Below are positions 35,440 to 46,227 of a stretch of DNA of 64,000 nt, in pieces (within the stretch, counting starts at the first letter, position 1; every line of letters starts with the position of its first letter). Under the pieces are notes generated by a model, which was given only the letters and a program-made list of their open reading frames with translations, ran no database searches and had not been told where the DNA came from. Made by a program: the position numbers and the translations under genes. Origin of the DNA: Halichondria panicea (taxonomy: Eukaryota > Porifera > Demospongiae > Suberitida > Halichondriidae); NCBI RefSeq assembly GCF_963675165.1, contig NC_087392.1, positions 3,927,442-3,991,441 on the forward strand. Reading direction: 5' to 3'.

Positions 35440-36640
35440 TTGAATTGGATATTGTAGATCTATCTAGTCATAACCTGAGAGAACATTTTCCCAACGTTGG
35501 AGACGAGCGGCGCTAGGGACGGTATCCTTTTCTTTGGGCCAAAATAATATCGCTGTCAGGGGTTTGTGATCAGTGAACAAAGTGAATTTTCTACCATACA
35601 AATAGATCTACTGGTGAAACTTCGTAGTACCGAATATCAATCCAATGCTTCTTTCTCGAAGTTTGCTGTTAGCATACGTGAAGCAAAACAGATTGGTCTA
35701 TCAGCCCCATTCGGTAGTATACATGAGAAATAACGGCCGTAGGCTGAAGCATCTGCAGACATGTTGATTGGTAGGTCCGGGTCATAGTGGGTGAGCACAT
35801 CAGATGATGTGAGTTGTTTCTTTGCTTCTGCAAAAGCTTCCTGACATTCCTGTGTCCATTCCCGCTTATGATTGATGATTCTAAAGAGGTTCTGGATGAA
35901 ATGTCCATAGTAATTCAGCAACCCGAGGAAGGAGCGAAGTTCCTAAACATTTTTTGGTTCTGGAGCCTGTGCGATAGCATCAACTCTACTTGGAAGAGCT
36001 TGGATTCCATGTTTGCTGATTTGTTGACCAAGATGTTCTACCGACTCGGCTAAAAAGATACATTTATTCAATCGCAACCAGTGTTCCGTAAAAAGTTTAA
36101 AGACTTGCTCGGCCTCCATGTTGTGTAGGGTGGTCTTCTTCGTCCACTCCTGTTATCAACAGATCGTCTAAGTAGCAGATAACACGAGATACTCCACGTA
36201 GGATAGTGTCCATGAGTCTCAGGAATATTGCTGGGGCTGACGCCACGCCAAAGGGAAGTCGGCTGAACTGGTATAACTCTGTTGATGGTCACGTATTTGG
36301 TAGAGTCCTGTAGATAATACTGTGACAAATCGAGCTTGGTGAAAAGGGAACCATTTGCTTATTGTGAATGGGTCTTCGGGTTTAGGCAAGGTGTACTGAT
36401 TAACTTCAATTCAATGTCTTGGTTGATAGTCACTTTACAGTCGCCGCAAAATCGAAAACGTGCGACCAACGGCGCAGCACAGTCAATGCTAGACTGCAGG
36501 CTGTCAAATTCATCTCTCCAATAGCCGCATAGGGATCAACTGGATGTGGCTTGAAAAACCGAGGATCGAGTAATAGCGTCCGGCCATACTCTGAGAGTGG
36601 TTTTGCGTGAGGTCACGGTTACCTAGCTTATAGCTCATCC
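35440..36640 (-). pseudogene. Ty3/Gypsy pol fragment, frameshifted
   Basis: Reading on the minus strand in changing frames: RFFKPHPVDPY and RFCGDCKVTINQ (start of reverse transcriptase, about 36440-36580), a DLSQYYLQD block, ASAPAIFLRLMD and the active-site YLDD (about 36135-36250), then YYGHFIQNL, HKREWTQECQEAFAEAKKQL and SADASAYG of the RT-RNase H part (35637-35921). At least two frameshifts separate the blocks; no gag, integrase or long terminal repeats are visible. It is a dead fragment of a Ty3/Gypsy retrotransposon. Confidence 0.85.
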
Positions 36641-37445
36641 TTGAACAAATGATGAATCGTACTCGTGTAACAACTTCTAGACTTTAGTGCATGTATACCT
36701 GCAGGGGGGGATTTTACAGATGCAATACATTTATTACCTAATTCTTCAGGAACATATTTGATATGAACCGATAGCAGCACCATACAAGGTGTCTTTTACC
36801 ATGGGTAGTTATCATTCTGTGTCTATATAAACACACTTCTTTGCAGATTCCTCATGTTCTTCTTTAACTACCAAATACGTACGTTTTGGACATGTTCGAC
36901 TAGTTTGTTCCACCACATTGCATTCATGTGGATGCTGCAGTAGCGTTTAATATCGATCAGTATACCATGCTTGCATGGTGCACTTCAGGGAATTATATAG
37001 TTCTTAGCTGATATACATGTATATGAGAGGGGTTATACAGCAAGGGTATATACATGGCCATCGCCAGGGGATGTCCTTGTGTTGTCCCTCCCCCCCTCAT
37101 CTCTACTAGAGTGTGCAAATTCAGCCCAGAAATGTCACCTGGTGTATCAGTTACCAGCTGTAGTGCAAGCCCAAAAATAATTATAGCATTGGATACGTTA
37201 ATTAATTTTACTTGAATGAGTCCATTATATCTAGTACACGCAGGCGTAACTTATACTTATAACACATGATTGAGTTAAGATAACAAGCTATATATATACC
37301 TAATAACATACCGGTACATGTATAGTTGGATGAACTATAACCTTAATTGTCATTATTATTTTTATAAGTTTGCATTATGTTTTGGAAATAACATTCCAGT
37401 ATAGAGCAGCGCGCATGCATGATAATTTTATAGCTACTGTAATTA
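36641..37445. other. Gene-free stretch
   Basis: AT-rich sequence with no exon or clear repeat boundary recognised on either strand. Confidence 0.35.
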
Positions 37446-38870
37446 TATTTAGAAAATGCTTGTCACAAACGGTGCAATCTGATTGGTTACTTGGAGGTCC
37501 TTTATTTCTCATAGAGACCTCTCAGTCATTCAGAGGTCTTCTATGGAGGTCCATTATATGTTCACTACAGTCATGCATTTAACATTTTTTACATGATACA
37601 TACAATCATACATGGAATGCTTAGCAACATCTATTTTATATACATGCACAAGTACACACAGTTTATGTTGAAGTCATAGTAGATTCTAAGGATGATGCAG
37701 TGCATCATTAAAAACAAATTTTTAAAAGTCTTTGTGTTCTGCAGTGCCGCTTTGTAGCTTTAATCTCACTCTTGCAGCTACCAATAGCTAGTGCTCTAGT
37801 GCAGAGCTAACTACTAAGTAGAATAGCAACTTTCTATTAACCATTTTTGCTATGCAAGAGACGGAAACATGACAAACTCCCTTCAGTGGGAGTTTTTTTT
37901 ATGTAGACTAGCCAGAGCAAAGCTTTAATGTTGCTTGAGGTTTGTAGAAACAGAGTCTTCTTTGTGTTAATAATAGCTTTAAGTTAGCTTGCTTAGCACT
38001 ATTCTAAATCAGTTATAGGCCTCGTCCAACGGTCACTATGGAGTTTTGAGACCCTTAGGCCCTTAGTAGCACCCTCGCTACGCTCGAGATGCTACAGCCT
38101 CGGGCCTTCGGGTCTCAAAACCCCATAGAGACCTTGGACTCAGCCTATGTTATAGTTAGAACATGGGCATGAGGTATCTATGTGTTATAGTGTCCCAAAG
38201 CTCGAGGGCTTTAGCCCGAGGGATGAGGGACACTATAACCATAGATACCGAATGCACATGTTCTAACTGATTTAGATCCCAAAACCTATTGGCTACTAGA
38301 AATGCACTAGCTTAGCAACAGTCAATTAACCTATATAAACAGCCAACCTAGCAACTGCATCATTATTCTTTTGAAAACTAATATCTGAAGTTGGCATCTC
38401 TGTGGTCTCTAAATCTGTGGTCTCTATTCAAGTCAACCCTGTTCCTCCACCTCAGTTTGATACAAAATTATAGTCCTAGCTCCACCCACAAAACGGAAAC
38501 ATCCAGCTCCTCCCCCAGTTTTGCAGCAAACAAGCCTAGCACACTTCCCAAGAAACGAGCGGCTCGTACTACTCTCACAAAGTGAAAGGAAGACAACTAA
38601 GCTATAATTTGCAGCAAACAAGCCCAGCAAACGAGCGGCTCCTATACTACTCTTGAACAAAGCGAAAGGAACTTTAGGAAGAAGCCAAAGCTAGAATCCT
38701 AGCACTTCCATACATCCAGCTCCTCCCCCATGCAGCCTTGCAGCAAAAAAGCACAGCACACTGCCCAAAAAACGAGCGTCTCCTACTACTTTCGAACAAA
38801 GCCAAAAAAAGAAACTAGAGCTTCTCTCTTTCATTCTAGTTCATTATTACTAGACAAAGCATCTAGCTAC
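37446..38870. repeat. Composite repeat, copy 2: hairpin modules
   Basis: Module A (37448-37580) nearly duplicates 27875-27995. About 37735-37850 is a fragment of the atgcctcggtg family inserted between modules. Two long palindromes follow: 38020-38140 (ggcctcgtcca...gagcc-type, with gggtctcaaaa and its partner) and 38157-38266 (ttagaacatgggca against tgcacatgttctaa). Module C (38480-38810) is a tandem repeat of about 110-120 bases containing ccagctcctccccca and aaacgagcg. Open frames here are repeat by-products. Confidence 0.6.
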
Positions 38871-39162
38871 AATAATTTTTATGTTATTACATGTGAATCT
38901 TCTTGTAAATCACAATACAATGTACAATGTTGTAGTTTGTAGCCCAGAGCAATCTATAGTACCGGTACTATAGCTCATATTCCCTGCTAAATACACTCAA
39001 ATGGGATCTAAAACTATTATATAGAATGTCCTTGCAACCTAGCTAGAATAGTCTAGGAGTAATGTTTACTATAGTACAGTACTGTTGTGGTTTACCACAG
39101 GATTAATCATAGTTCCTGATATCAAGTAATGCCCTGTGAGGCCGTGTCTTCACATGTTACTT

Positions 39163-39755
39163 ATGCCTCGGTGCGCATGCCGCAAGCGAGGTATACGGGT
39201 AGTGTGTGTGTGTGTCTGTGTGTCTGTTTGTGTGTCTGTGTGTGTGTGTGTGTAGACTGTTACAGCTGCTCATGGATCAATCAAGTGCAAGTAAGATTTC
39301 TATAGGCTTCTAGTCATGCTTACTTGGATTATATTCGTGGATTTGCAAAATAATGCTTCGTTCTCGAATTATGCCTAGTTTTGCTTACTTCGAATGCCAT
39401 TGCAGCCTTTTCAGAAGAGTGCGTAGCAAAACTTATTCACCGAGTGTTGCTACTCTACTTAGTAGCTAGCTCTGCACTAGAATGCTAGCTATTGGTAGCT
39501 GCAAGAGTAGAAGAGAGCTGCAATGCTCTCTAGCTCTGCTGATGCAGCCATTAATTGAATTTTTGGCATCGATTATTTTTAACACAATCACATGGTCAAT
39601 CATTATCCACTCTTTGAGTTGCATGCAGCAAAATTAATTAATGTAAATGTTCATCATGTGTATAAAAGCTATTAGTAGCTTTATATTACGTATATAGCTT
39701 ATATTATGTAGCTTTGGCACCTCCACCGAGGCATCAGCACCCGCGGTGCTTTCAT
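39163..39755. mobile_element. MITE with atgcctcggtg ends
   Basis: Left end tatgcctcggtgcgcatgc; right end caccgaggcat followed by the small hairpin gcacccgcggtgc. A (tg)n run lies at about 39201-39254. Same family as 7562-8135 and 9098-9985; blocks such as gctattggtagctgcaagag are shared. Non-coding. Confidence 0.75.
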
Positions 39756-40020
39756 TACATTAGCTATACACAAACATGGTTGTGTTATTAATTGACGTAC
39801 ATGTACTATATTTATGTTTTCAGTGTAGGTGACTTTCCAATCGTAAAAACATTTTTATTATACCTCTCATCTGAACTTTAGTGCTCACACACGTTATGTT
39901 ACCATTGTTGATTTATCACATTCACAAACAGCAATAATTATTAATAGTTGCAGGGAAGTGTCATAGAAACAACATACACATTTGGATGTATAGGATACTA
40001 CAATAAGACAGAGGAAAAAA

Positions 40021-42288
40021 TTACGCAAAAATAGCTATTTCACATTTTCTTGGTGCACCATGTCCTCCCACAACCATCAGTTTGTTCCCAGGAAGGGCAG
40101 CAGTCACGCATCCATATTGAGGTGTCAACATTTGACTAATGACAGTCCAAGATGTCATGTTGTACTGATATATGTCCTTAGTCTTATCTCTTTTGGAGTC
40201 CCACCCACCCACTGCCAGCAGGTGGCCATTGACAGTAACAAGAGAGGAATAACTAACTGGCAAAGAGACCACCTTTTCCCATATAGCTGAGCTTGGCTGG
40301 GACTGAGTTAGTTGTCTTAACGAACATTTGTACACTGAATACATCTCTTGATCAATAGTTCTTGAATGCATGTACACATAGTCTCCACAGATTGTTGATG
40401 ATGGTTGATGGGTTGGCACAGGTAGTGAGCTAACAATAGACCATTGCATGTTAGCAGTGTTTAATATTTCGACTGTATTTAAATTTATTAAATCACAAAA
40501 TCCCCCAGCTACTACAAGTGTGTTGTTAGCGTACACAGCTCCAGGTCCCCTCCGTTTCGTTGGCATGGGAGGAAAATGTTCGACCCATTTGTTGTTAATG
40601 TAGCAGTAGAGTTTGCTACTATAAGGTTGTGTAACTGACCCTCCCCCCACAGTTGTGAGCATGTCATCAACACTGACGATAGTGAGCATTGCGTTAGGGC
40701 GTTGTGGTAACTCGTGCCACTGATTGTTGCTAAACTCATAAATAGTTTCACTTCCATACGAATTAAAGTATGCCTTGTTTCCAATGACGGTTGAGGATCC
40801 GTACCCAATATCTACAGGTGCATCAGGTAGCGACTCTGTTGTAATAAGTTTCATTGGTGCAGTTTGAGTATCTTGCAGTGCGACTTGGTACATTCGAGTC
40901 GATAAATTGTGAATTTCCTCGTTCTTGCTCGCCAGGGTTTGTCTCAGTTGAGCCACTTCTCTGTCTCGTTGCTCAATGGCTTGTCGGAGGGCAGAAGTGT
41001 TCTCCTCACTTGATTGCAACTCCTGGTTGAGTTTCCTCAGCTGTCTCTCCCTGGCTTTAGCCTCCGTTTGAAGGGCTGCTTTGTCTTGTTGAAGGGTTTC
41101 GGTGGCTTGGCCTATTCTTTTAATGACTTGACCATTTTCGATGTCCTTTGTTTGTAGTAACTGTTCATTTTTTTGTATTATAGTTTCTCGATTATTTTGT
41201 AGCTGTGTGTCTTTTAGTGTAATTTGCTCATTCATTTCTCTCATCAGCTCTTGATTTTCTGTTATCACCTGTTGCTTTCTTAGTAGTTGTTCATCTTTCT
41301 CTCTGAGGATCAGATGCAGGTTTTGTTGGGAGCTTTCCTGGTACCATGGTGTGTTTTTGAGAATATCTAGTGTTTGGCAGAGCTGTTGGGAAGATGGTCG
41401 TTCAAAATCTCTATCTTTGAGGCAGTGACGAGCAATCGGCAGTAGAGGATGGGTAGGCTCAATCAGGCTGATGTGGGCTTGTCTTCTCTCTACCTCCGGC
41501 ACTGAAACGTTGGCTTGAATTGCTTGAGTCGGAAATCGTGGATCAACCAGTTCTCTCGTTTCAAATGGATCAGTTGGATTTGGAAACTGTCGAGTTGTGA
41601 TCTGAACTAGAAGCACACCAAATGAGAAGTTATCTAGTTTCTCAGTGTACACTGGTGGTTGCTTTAGTGCTTCAGGAGACATGAAAGCTGGTGTTCCCGG
41701 GCATGTGGTCATTGTGGCTAATCCGGTGACGTTTATGTCCCTGAATTTGGACATTCCGAAATCGGTGATTTTGGCTCGATTACCTGCAATCAGTAGAACA
41801 TTGTTGCTGGAGAGGTCGCGATGGATAATCTCATTGGTGTGGAGAAAGGCAAGTGCTTGAGCTATGTCGTAGGAGAGGATGACTTGGATGTGGTAGGGAA
41901 TATCTCCAGGTGATGACTCCAGGAAGTGTGTCAGACTCTCGTCCATGAGCTCCATGAGAAGAACTGGTGCATTTGTGTCCGGATCACGATATGTCCCTAG
42001 GTACTGTACAATGTTGGGGTGGTTGATACGACTCAGAAATGCACACTCTGTTTCGAATCTTCTAAACGGGTGTCTATGTTCTTTGCCAGGATCGGGAGCA
42101 ATCGTTTGGAAGAGCACTGGATAGAGTAGCTTGGCAGCACAAAGTAGCTGGTCACACTTGGCTTTACACACTGCCCCATAGGAGCCAGTACCAAGCATCT
42201 TGTTCTTGAAGAGTTCAACCTTTTGGAATGCATACTCTCGTTCATGGTCTTGTCTCTTAGCCATTGTGATGTTTGTTCTTTTAGCCAA
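40021..42288 (-). CDS. Kinase/coiled-coil/Kelch protein, array copy 1
   Basis: Single-exon gene of 755 codons. Protein kinase domain (about 27-310): glycine loop GTGSYGAV (33-40), lysine K53 in CAAK, catalytic HRDLSSNN (156-163), DFG (176-178) and SPE (204-206, where APE is usual). All catalytic residues are present, so activity is likely; HRDLxxxN suggests a TKL-type Ser/Thr kinase. Residues 320-475 are a Gln/Glu/Lys-rich coiled coil with imperfect repeats of NEQ/REKDEQL type. Residues 490-755 hold six Kelch-like repeats (VVAGG, LAVGG, VVGG motifs with W 10-15 residues later), a predicted six-bladed propeller. A second Met at residue 9 (MAKRQDH) lines up with the start of copies 3-5 and is the likelier start. 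No signal peptide or membrane segment, so cytosolic. Function unknown; adaptor-like kinase by architecture. Confidence 0.9.
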   Translation of the reverse strand: MAKRTNITMAKRQDHEREYAFQKVELFKNKMLGTGSYGAVCKAKCDQLLCAAKLLYPVLFQTIAPDPGKEHRHPFRRFETECAFLSRINHPNIVQYLGTYRDPDTNAPVLLMELMDESLTHFLESSPGDIPYHIQVILSYDIAQALAFLHTNEIIHRDLSSNNVLLIAGNRAKITDFGMSKFRDINVTGLATMTTCPGTPAFMSPEALKQPPVYTEKLDNFSFGVLLVQITTRQFPNPTDPFETRELVDPRFPTQAIQANVSVPEVERRQAHISLIEPTHPLLPIARHCLKDRDFERPSSQQLCQTLDILKNTPWYQESSQQNLHLILREKDEQLLRKQQVITENQELMREMNEQITLKDTQLQNNRETIIQKNEQLLQTKDIENGQVIKRIGQATETLQQDKAALQTEAKARERQLRKLNQELQSSEENTSALRQAIEQRDREVAQLRQTLASKNEEIHNLSTRMYQVALQDTQTAPMKLITTESLPDAPVDIGYGSSTVIGNKAYFNSYGSETIYEFSNNQWHELPQRPNAMLTIVSVDDMLTTVGGGSVTQPYSSKLYCYINNKWVEHFPPMPTKRRGPGAVYANNTLVVAGGFCDLINLNTVEILNTANMQWSIVSSLPVPTHQPSSTICGDYVYMHSRTIDQEMYSVYKCSLRQLTQSQPSSAIWEKVVSLPVSYSSLVTVNGHLLAVGGWDSKRDKTKDIYQYNMTSWTVISQMLTPQYGCVTAALPGNKLMVVGGHGAPRKCEIAIFA

Positions 42289-42388
42289 CTATAGGTGCAT
42301 TAGTCTGTGTGCTAGTAGTTTACTTGGGTATGTTGGGTACATCCGAGTATTTATAGCCATGCATGTAATTTGTATTCGTATCATCTAG

Positions 42389-43200
42389 CACTATGGTTAC
42401 AATAACAATGAAAATGTTAGTTATTCTTTTCATGTCATTGTGTATTGTATATGTAGAGAAGAGTACAGGTATACGTGTATAGAGTGGATCCCTACATTAC
42501 AGACTGTAGAGCATTGTATAGCGGAAACACCAGTTTTACAATAATGTTATGTGTGTTGTTATATGTATTGACTGCTTTGACTGCAGGCAGAGGGGCTAAT
42601 AGACGAGTGCAATGAACAGGAGAGCATATTTGTGCATGCAACACGGGCTGGTGGGTGATGGGTTCGTGGAAGAAGATATCCTCCGATGCATGTGCACATG
42701 CAGAGCAACCTGCGATTAGATCAGGATCGCACGGCCTCCACTGACTATGGTGAGAGACGGGGGTCGCTCATAATATTCATGTTTACACAGTGTGAAGATT
42801 TGCATCTAAAATCTTCGGTGAATGTAATTATTCGTGGCTGTACACAATGTACACTAATACACAATGTACACTATAAATAGTGCTGCCTAGAGTCTAGCGT
42901 GGTATTTTAATAGTAATGGCAAGCGTCTTTTAATAGATTTCACAAATGTCGCCCTTACCTTACAAACTAAAGCATAATTATAGTAATACGTTGTGTTGCC
43001 AATTAACCTACATGTTACTTCATGATACTGTACTGTGTAATTAGTATAGGCAATTTTCACATCATAGAAATCTTTGTGTATGTACCTTTTAGTACGCACA
43101 CATGTTATGCTACCATTGTTGAGCTGTTCGATAATCAAGCCGAGTGCTTTATGTAGATCAATAAAACGCGACAACTCTCAACATACAAGGGATTCACGTA
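42389..43200. other. Intergenic spacer in kinase array
   Basis: 5' flank of copy 1 and 3' flank of copy 2. About 42590-42660 stays open on the plus strand after a possible acceptor (tgactgcag) and could be another decayed exon, but I cannot identify it. No helicase relic of the type seen upstream of the other copies is recognised here. Confidence 0.35.
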
Positions 43201-43220
43201 TACAATAAGACACACAAAAA

Positions 43221-45488
43221 TTAGGCAAAGGTAGCTATTTCACATTTTCTTGGTGCACCATGTCCTCCCACAACCATCAGTTTGTTCCCAGGAAGGGCAG
43301 CTGTGACGCATCCATATTGAGGTGTCAACATTTGACTAATGACAGTCCAAGATATCATGTTGTACTGATATATGTCCTTAGTCTTATCTCTTTTGGAGTC
43401 CCACCCACCTACTGCCAGCAGGTGACCATTGATGGTAACAAGAGAGGAATAACTAACTGGCAAAGAGACCACCTTCTCCCATACAGCTGAGCTTGGCTGG
43501 GACTGAGTTAGTTGTCTTAATGAACATTTGTACACTGAATACATCTCTTGATCAATAGTTCTTGAATGTATGTACATATAGTCTCCACAGATCGTTGATG
43601 ATGGTTGATGAGTTGGCACAGGTAGTGAGCTAACAATAGACCATTGCATGTTAACAGTGTTTAATATTTCGACTGTATTTAAATTCATTAAATCGCAAAA
43701 TCCCCCAGCCACTACAAGTGTGTTGTTAGCGTACACAGCTCCAGGCCCCCTCCGTCTTGTTGGCATGGGAGGAAAGTGTTCGACCCATTTGTTGTTAATG
43801 TAGCAGTAGAGTTTGCTACTATAAGGTTGTGTGACTGACCCTCCCCCCACAGTTGTGAGTATGTCATCAACACTGACGATAGTGAGCATTGCGTTAGGGC
43901 GTTGTGGTAACTCGTGCCACTGATTGTTGCTAAACTCATAAATAGTTTCACTTCCATACGAATTAAAGTATGCCTTGTTTCCAATCACGGTTGAGGATCC
44001 GTACCCAATATCCACAGGTGCATCAGGTAGCGACTCTGTTGTAATAAGTTTCATTGGTGCAGTTTGAGCATCTTGCAGTGCAACTTGGTGCATTCGAGTT
44101 GATAGATCGTGAATCTCCTCACTCTTACTCGCTAACGTTTGTCTCAATTCAGTCACTTCTCTGTCTCGTTGATCGATGACTTGTCGGAGGGCAGCAGTTT
44201 TTTCCTCACTTGATTGCAACTCCTGGTTGAGTTTCCTCAGCTGTCTCTCCCTCGCTTCAGCCTCATGTTTAAGGGTTGCTTTGTCTTGCTGGAGGGTTTC
44301 GTTTTTTTGTGTTGCTTGGCCTATTCTTTTAATGATTTGACCATTTTCAATTTCATTTGTTTGCAACTGTTCATTTTTTTGCGTTATAATTTCTCGATTT
44401 GTTTTTAGCTGTGTGTCTTTTTGTGTAATTTGTTCATTCATTTCTCTCATCAGCTCTCGATTTTCTGTTATCATCTGTTGCTTTGCTTGTAGTTGTTCAT
44501 CTTTCTCTCTGAGGATCGGGTTCAGGTATTGTTGGGAGCTTTCCTGGTACTGTGGTGTCATTTTGAGATCATCCAGTGTTTGGCAAAGCTCTTGGGAAGA
44601 TGGTCTTTCAACATCTCTGTCTTTGAGGCAGTAACAAGCAATCGGCAGTAGAGGGTGGGTGGGCTCAATCAAGCTGATATGGGATTGTCGTCTGTCAAGT
44701 TCTTGAATCGGCAATTTAGCTTCAACTGTGCGACCTGGACTTCGTGGATCGGGAAGTTGAATGGTGTCAAATCGATCTGTTGGCTTTGGAAATTGTCGTG
44801 TTGTTATCTGCACTAGCAGCACACCAAATGAGAAATTGTCTAGTTTCTCTGTGTATACTGGTGGTTCGTTTAGTGCCTCAGGAGACATGAAGGCTGGTGT
44901 TCCCGGGCATCCGGTCAATGTGGCTAGTCGTGTGACATTTATGTCCGTGAATTTGGACATTCCGAAATCGGTGACTTTGGCTCGAGTGCCTGCAATCAGT
45001 AGAACATTGTTGCTGGAGAGGTCGCGATGAATGATCCCATTGGAGTGGAGAAAGGCTAGTGCCTGAGCTATGTCATAGGAAAGGTTGACTTGGATGTTGT
45101 AGGGAATGTCTCCAGGTGATGACTCCAGGAAGTGTGTCAGACTCTCGTCCATGAGCTCCATGAGAAGAACTGGTGCATTTGTGTCTGGATCGCGATAGGT
45201 CCCTAAGTACTGTACAATGTTAGGGTGGTTGATACGTTTCAGAAATGCACACTCTTTTTCAAATCTTCTAAACGGGCGCCTGTGTTCTTTGCCATTATCA
45301 GGAGCAATCATTTGGAAGAGCACTGGATAGAGTAGCTTGGCAGCACAGAATAGCTCATCACACTTGGCTTTACACACTGCCCCGTAGGAGCCAGTACCAA
45401 GGGTATCATTCTTGAAGAGTTGAACACTTTGGAATATGTACTCTTGTTCACAATCTTTTATCTCGGCCATATAGCTATTGCATGACAC
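43221..45488 (-). CDS. Kinase/coiled-coil/Kelch protein, array copy 2
   Basis: Single exon, 755 codons. Glycine loop at 31-38, ATP-binding lysine 51, HRD 154-156, DFG 174-176: all intact. The likely start is the second Met (residue 7, MAEIKDCEQEY), matching the other copies. The Kelch half (about 490-755) differs from copy 1 at only around a dozen positions, whereas the kinase C-lobe segment (RFDTIQLPDPRSPGRTVEAK) instead matches copy 4, so the gene looks like a recombinant. The coiled coil (about 320-475) has repeats of NEQ/KNEQLQ type. The 5' flank has gtacagtttt and gctagctac upstream of the start, shared with copy 3. Likely a cytosolic TKL-type kinase; substrate unknown. Confidence 0.9.
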   Translation of the reverse strand: MSCNSYMAEIKDCEQEYIFQSVQLFKNDTLGTGSYGAVCKAKCDELFCAAKLLYPVLFQMIAPDNGKEHRRPFRRFEKECAFLKRINHPNIVQYLGTYRDPDTNAPVLLMELMDESLTHFLESSPGDIPYNIQVNLSYDIAQALAFLHSNGIIHRDLSSNNVLLIAGTRAKVTDFGMSKFTDINVTRLATLTGCPGTPAFMSPEALNEPPVYTEKLDNFSFGVLLVQITTRQFPKPTDRFDTIQLPDPRSPGRTVEAKLPIQELDRRQSHISLIEPTHPLLPIACYCLKDRDVERPSSQELCQTLDDLKMTPQYQESSQQYLNPILREKDEQLQAKQQMITENRELMREMNEQITQKDTQLKTNREIITQKNEQLQTNEIENGQIIKRIGQATQKNETLQQDKATLKHEAEARERQLRKLNQELQSSEEKTAALRQVIDQRDREVTELRQTLASKSEEIHDLSTRMHQVALQDAQTAPMKLITTESLPDAPVDIGYGSSTVIGNKAYFNSYGSETIYEFSNNQWHELPQRPNAMLTIVSVDDILTTVGGGSVTQPYSSKLYCYINNKWVEHFPPMPTRRRGPGAVYANNTLVVAGGFCDLMNLNTVEILNTVNMQWSIVSSLPVPTHQPSSTICGDYMYIHSRTIDQEMYSVYKCSLRQLTQSQPSSAVWEKVVSLPVSYSSLVTINGHLLAVGGWDSKRDKTKDIYQYNMISWTVISQMLTPQYGCVTAALPGNKLMVVGGHGAPRKCEIATFA

Positions 45489-45779
45489 TTATGTAAACTA
45501 TTCGTGTACAGTTTTGCTAGCTACAAAAGGGGTGGATGGTTTTTGGGTGTGTTAGATTTATAATCATGTGCAGCGTAGATATTCACGACCCGTATTCATC
45601 ATCGGTAACTATGTTTACGATACCACAAAATGCCTTATGCGTGGTGGCCTTTCCCTAGCAACAAAACTATGATTATAGTTAGCGAATTTCAGTCTTTAAG
45701 AAAGGTAGTTGTATGTGCAATGGATCCAATGGCTTAGTTCGTAGTTTTTCACTGTGTGTCACTATTATTTATCTTTGCA

Positions 45780-45970
45780 TTGTATTTCTATGAGCTCAAC
45801 GAGAGGATAGTTGTGATGGTAGACCTTCCAAAGACACCAACCATCCACTACTCCTGAGGCATGCACCACTATACTGACGACACTCTATACACTGCCTTCT
45901 AAAGGAGCACAATCACAGAGATGCTCATCACAACCTGCTATGGGGGGAAATGAGTGTAATGTCTGCCTTT
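45780..45970 (+). pseudogene. SMARCAD1-type helicase exon relic 1
   Basis: Contains gagctcaacgagagga, gtgatggtagacctt and ccaaccatccacta, the DNA for ELNxR, VMVDL and TNHPLL-like residues that lie between the two helicase lobes of SMARCAD1-type SNF2 proteins, then a decayed MSxFELH block (gtctgcctttgaactgcacc). Stops and indels interrupt it. It lies about 300 bases upstream of copy 2 on the opposite strand. Confidence 0.65.
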
Positions 45971-46047
45971 GAACTGCACCTTCTTGTAGATCTATTTTAT
46001 AGTAAGAAGATCAGAAATCAAAATACAGTATACTGGTATAGTTTATC

Positions 46048-46130
46048 AAACCTTGCGTGCACGCAAGGTTTAATGAGTTACAACAACATTAATGAGTTAC
46101 AACAACATAATTATGTTGTTGTAACTCATT
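46048..46130. repeat. Two adjacent perfect palindromes
   Basis: 46048-46071 is a perfect 24-base palindrome centred on gtgcac. 46091-46130 is a perfect 40-base palindrome centred on ataattat, with half-site aatgagttacaacaacat; 46072-46090 is an extra direct copy of that half-site. No spacer, so it can form a cruciform. Origin unknown. Confidence 0.9.
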
Positions 46131-46227
46131 AGCTTGCAATGATAATTACGATGATTAGCAGGAGCAGAACAAGCCCAAAGACAGTGCAACCAGTGACGAG
46201 CATTATAGACAATGTTGGGGAAAATGT
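46129..46227 (-). CDS. Possible last exon encoding a membrane helix
   Basis: After a good acceptor (gttttgcag on the minus strand) an in-phase 32-codon segment encodes SIMLVTGCTVFGLVLLLL followed by an Ile/Val run and a stop directly at the palindrome. It would be a C-terminal transmembrane anchor. Upstream exons were not found, so it may be a relic or chance. Confidence 0.3.
   Translation of the reverse strand, partial: TFSPTLSIMLVTGCTVFGLVLLLLIIVIIIAS

Noticed and set aside
42590-42660. Open plus-strand segment after tgactgcag as a further helicase exon
   Set aside because: Residues do not match any SMARCAD1 block I can identify, so no call was made.
44761-45030. Open frames on the plus strand across the kinase genes (also 50471-50668, 56607-56837, 62256-62486)
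   Set aside because: They are the antisense of the conserved kinase domain and recur only because that domain is conserved; no start context or own family.
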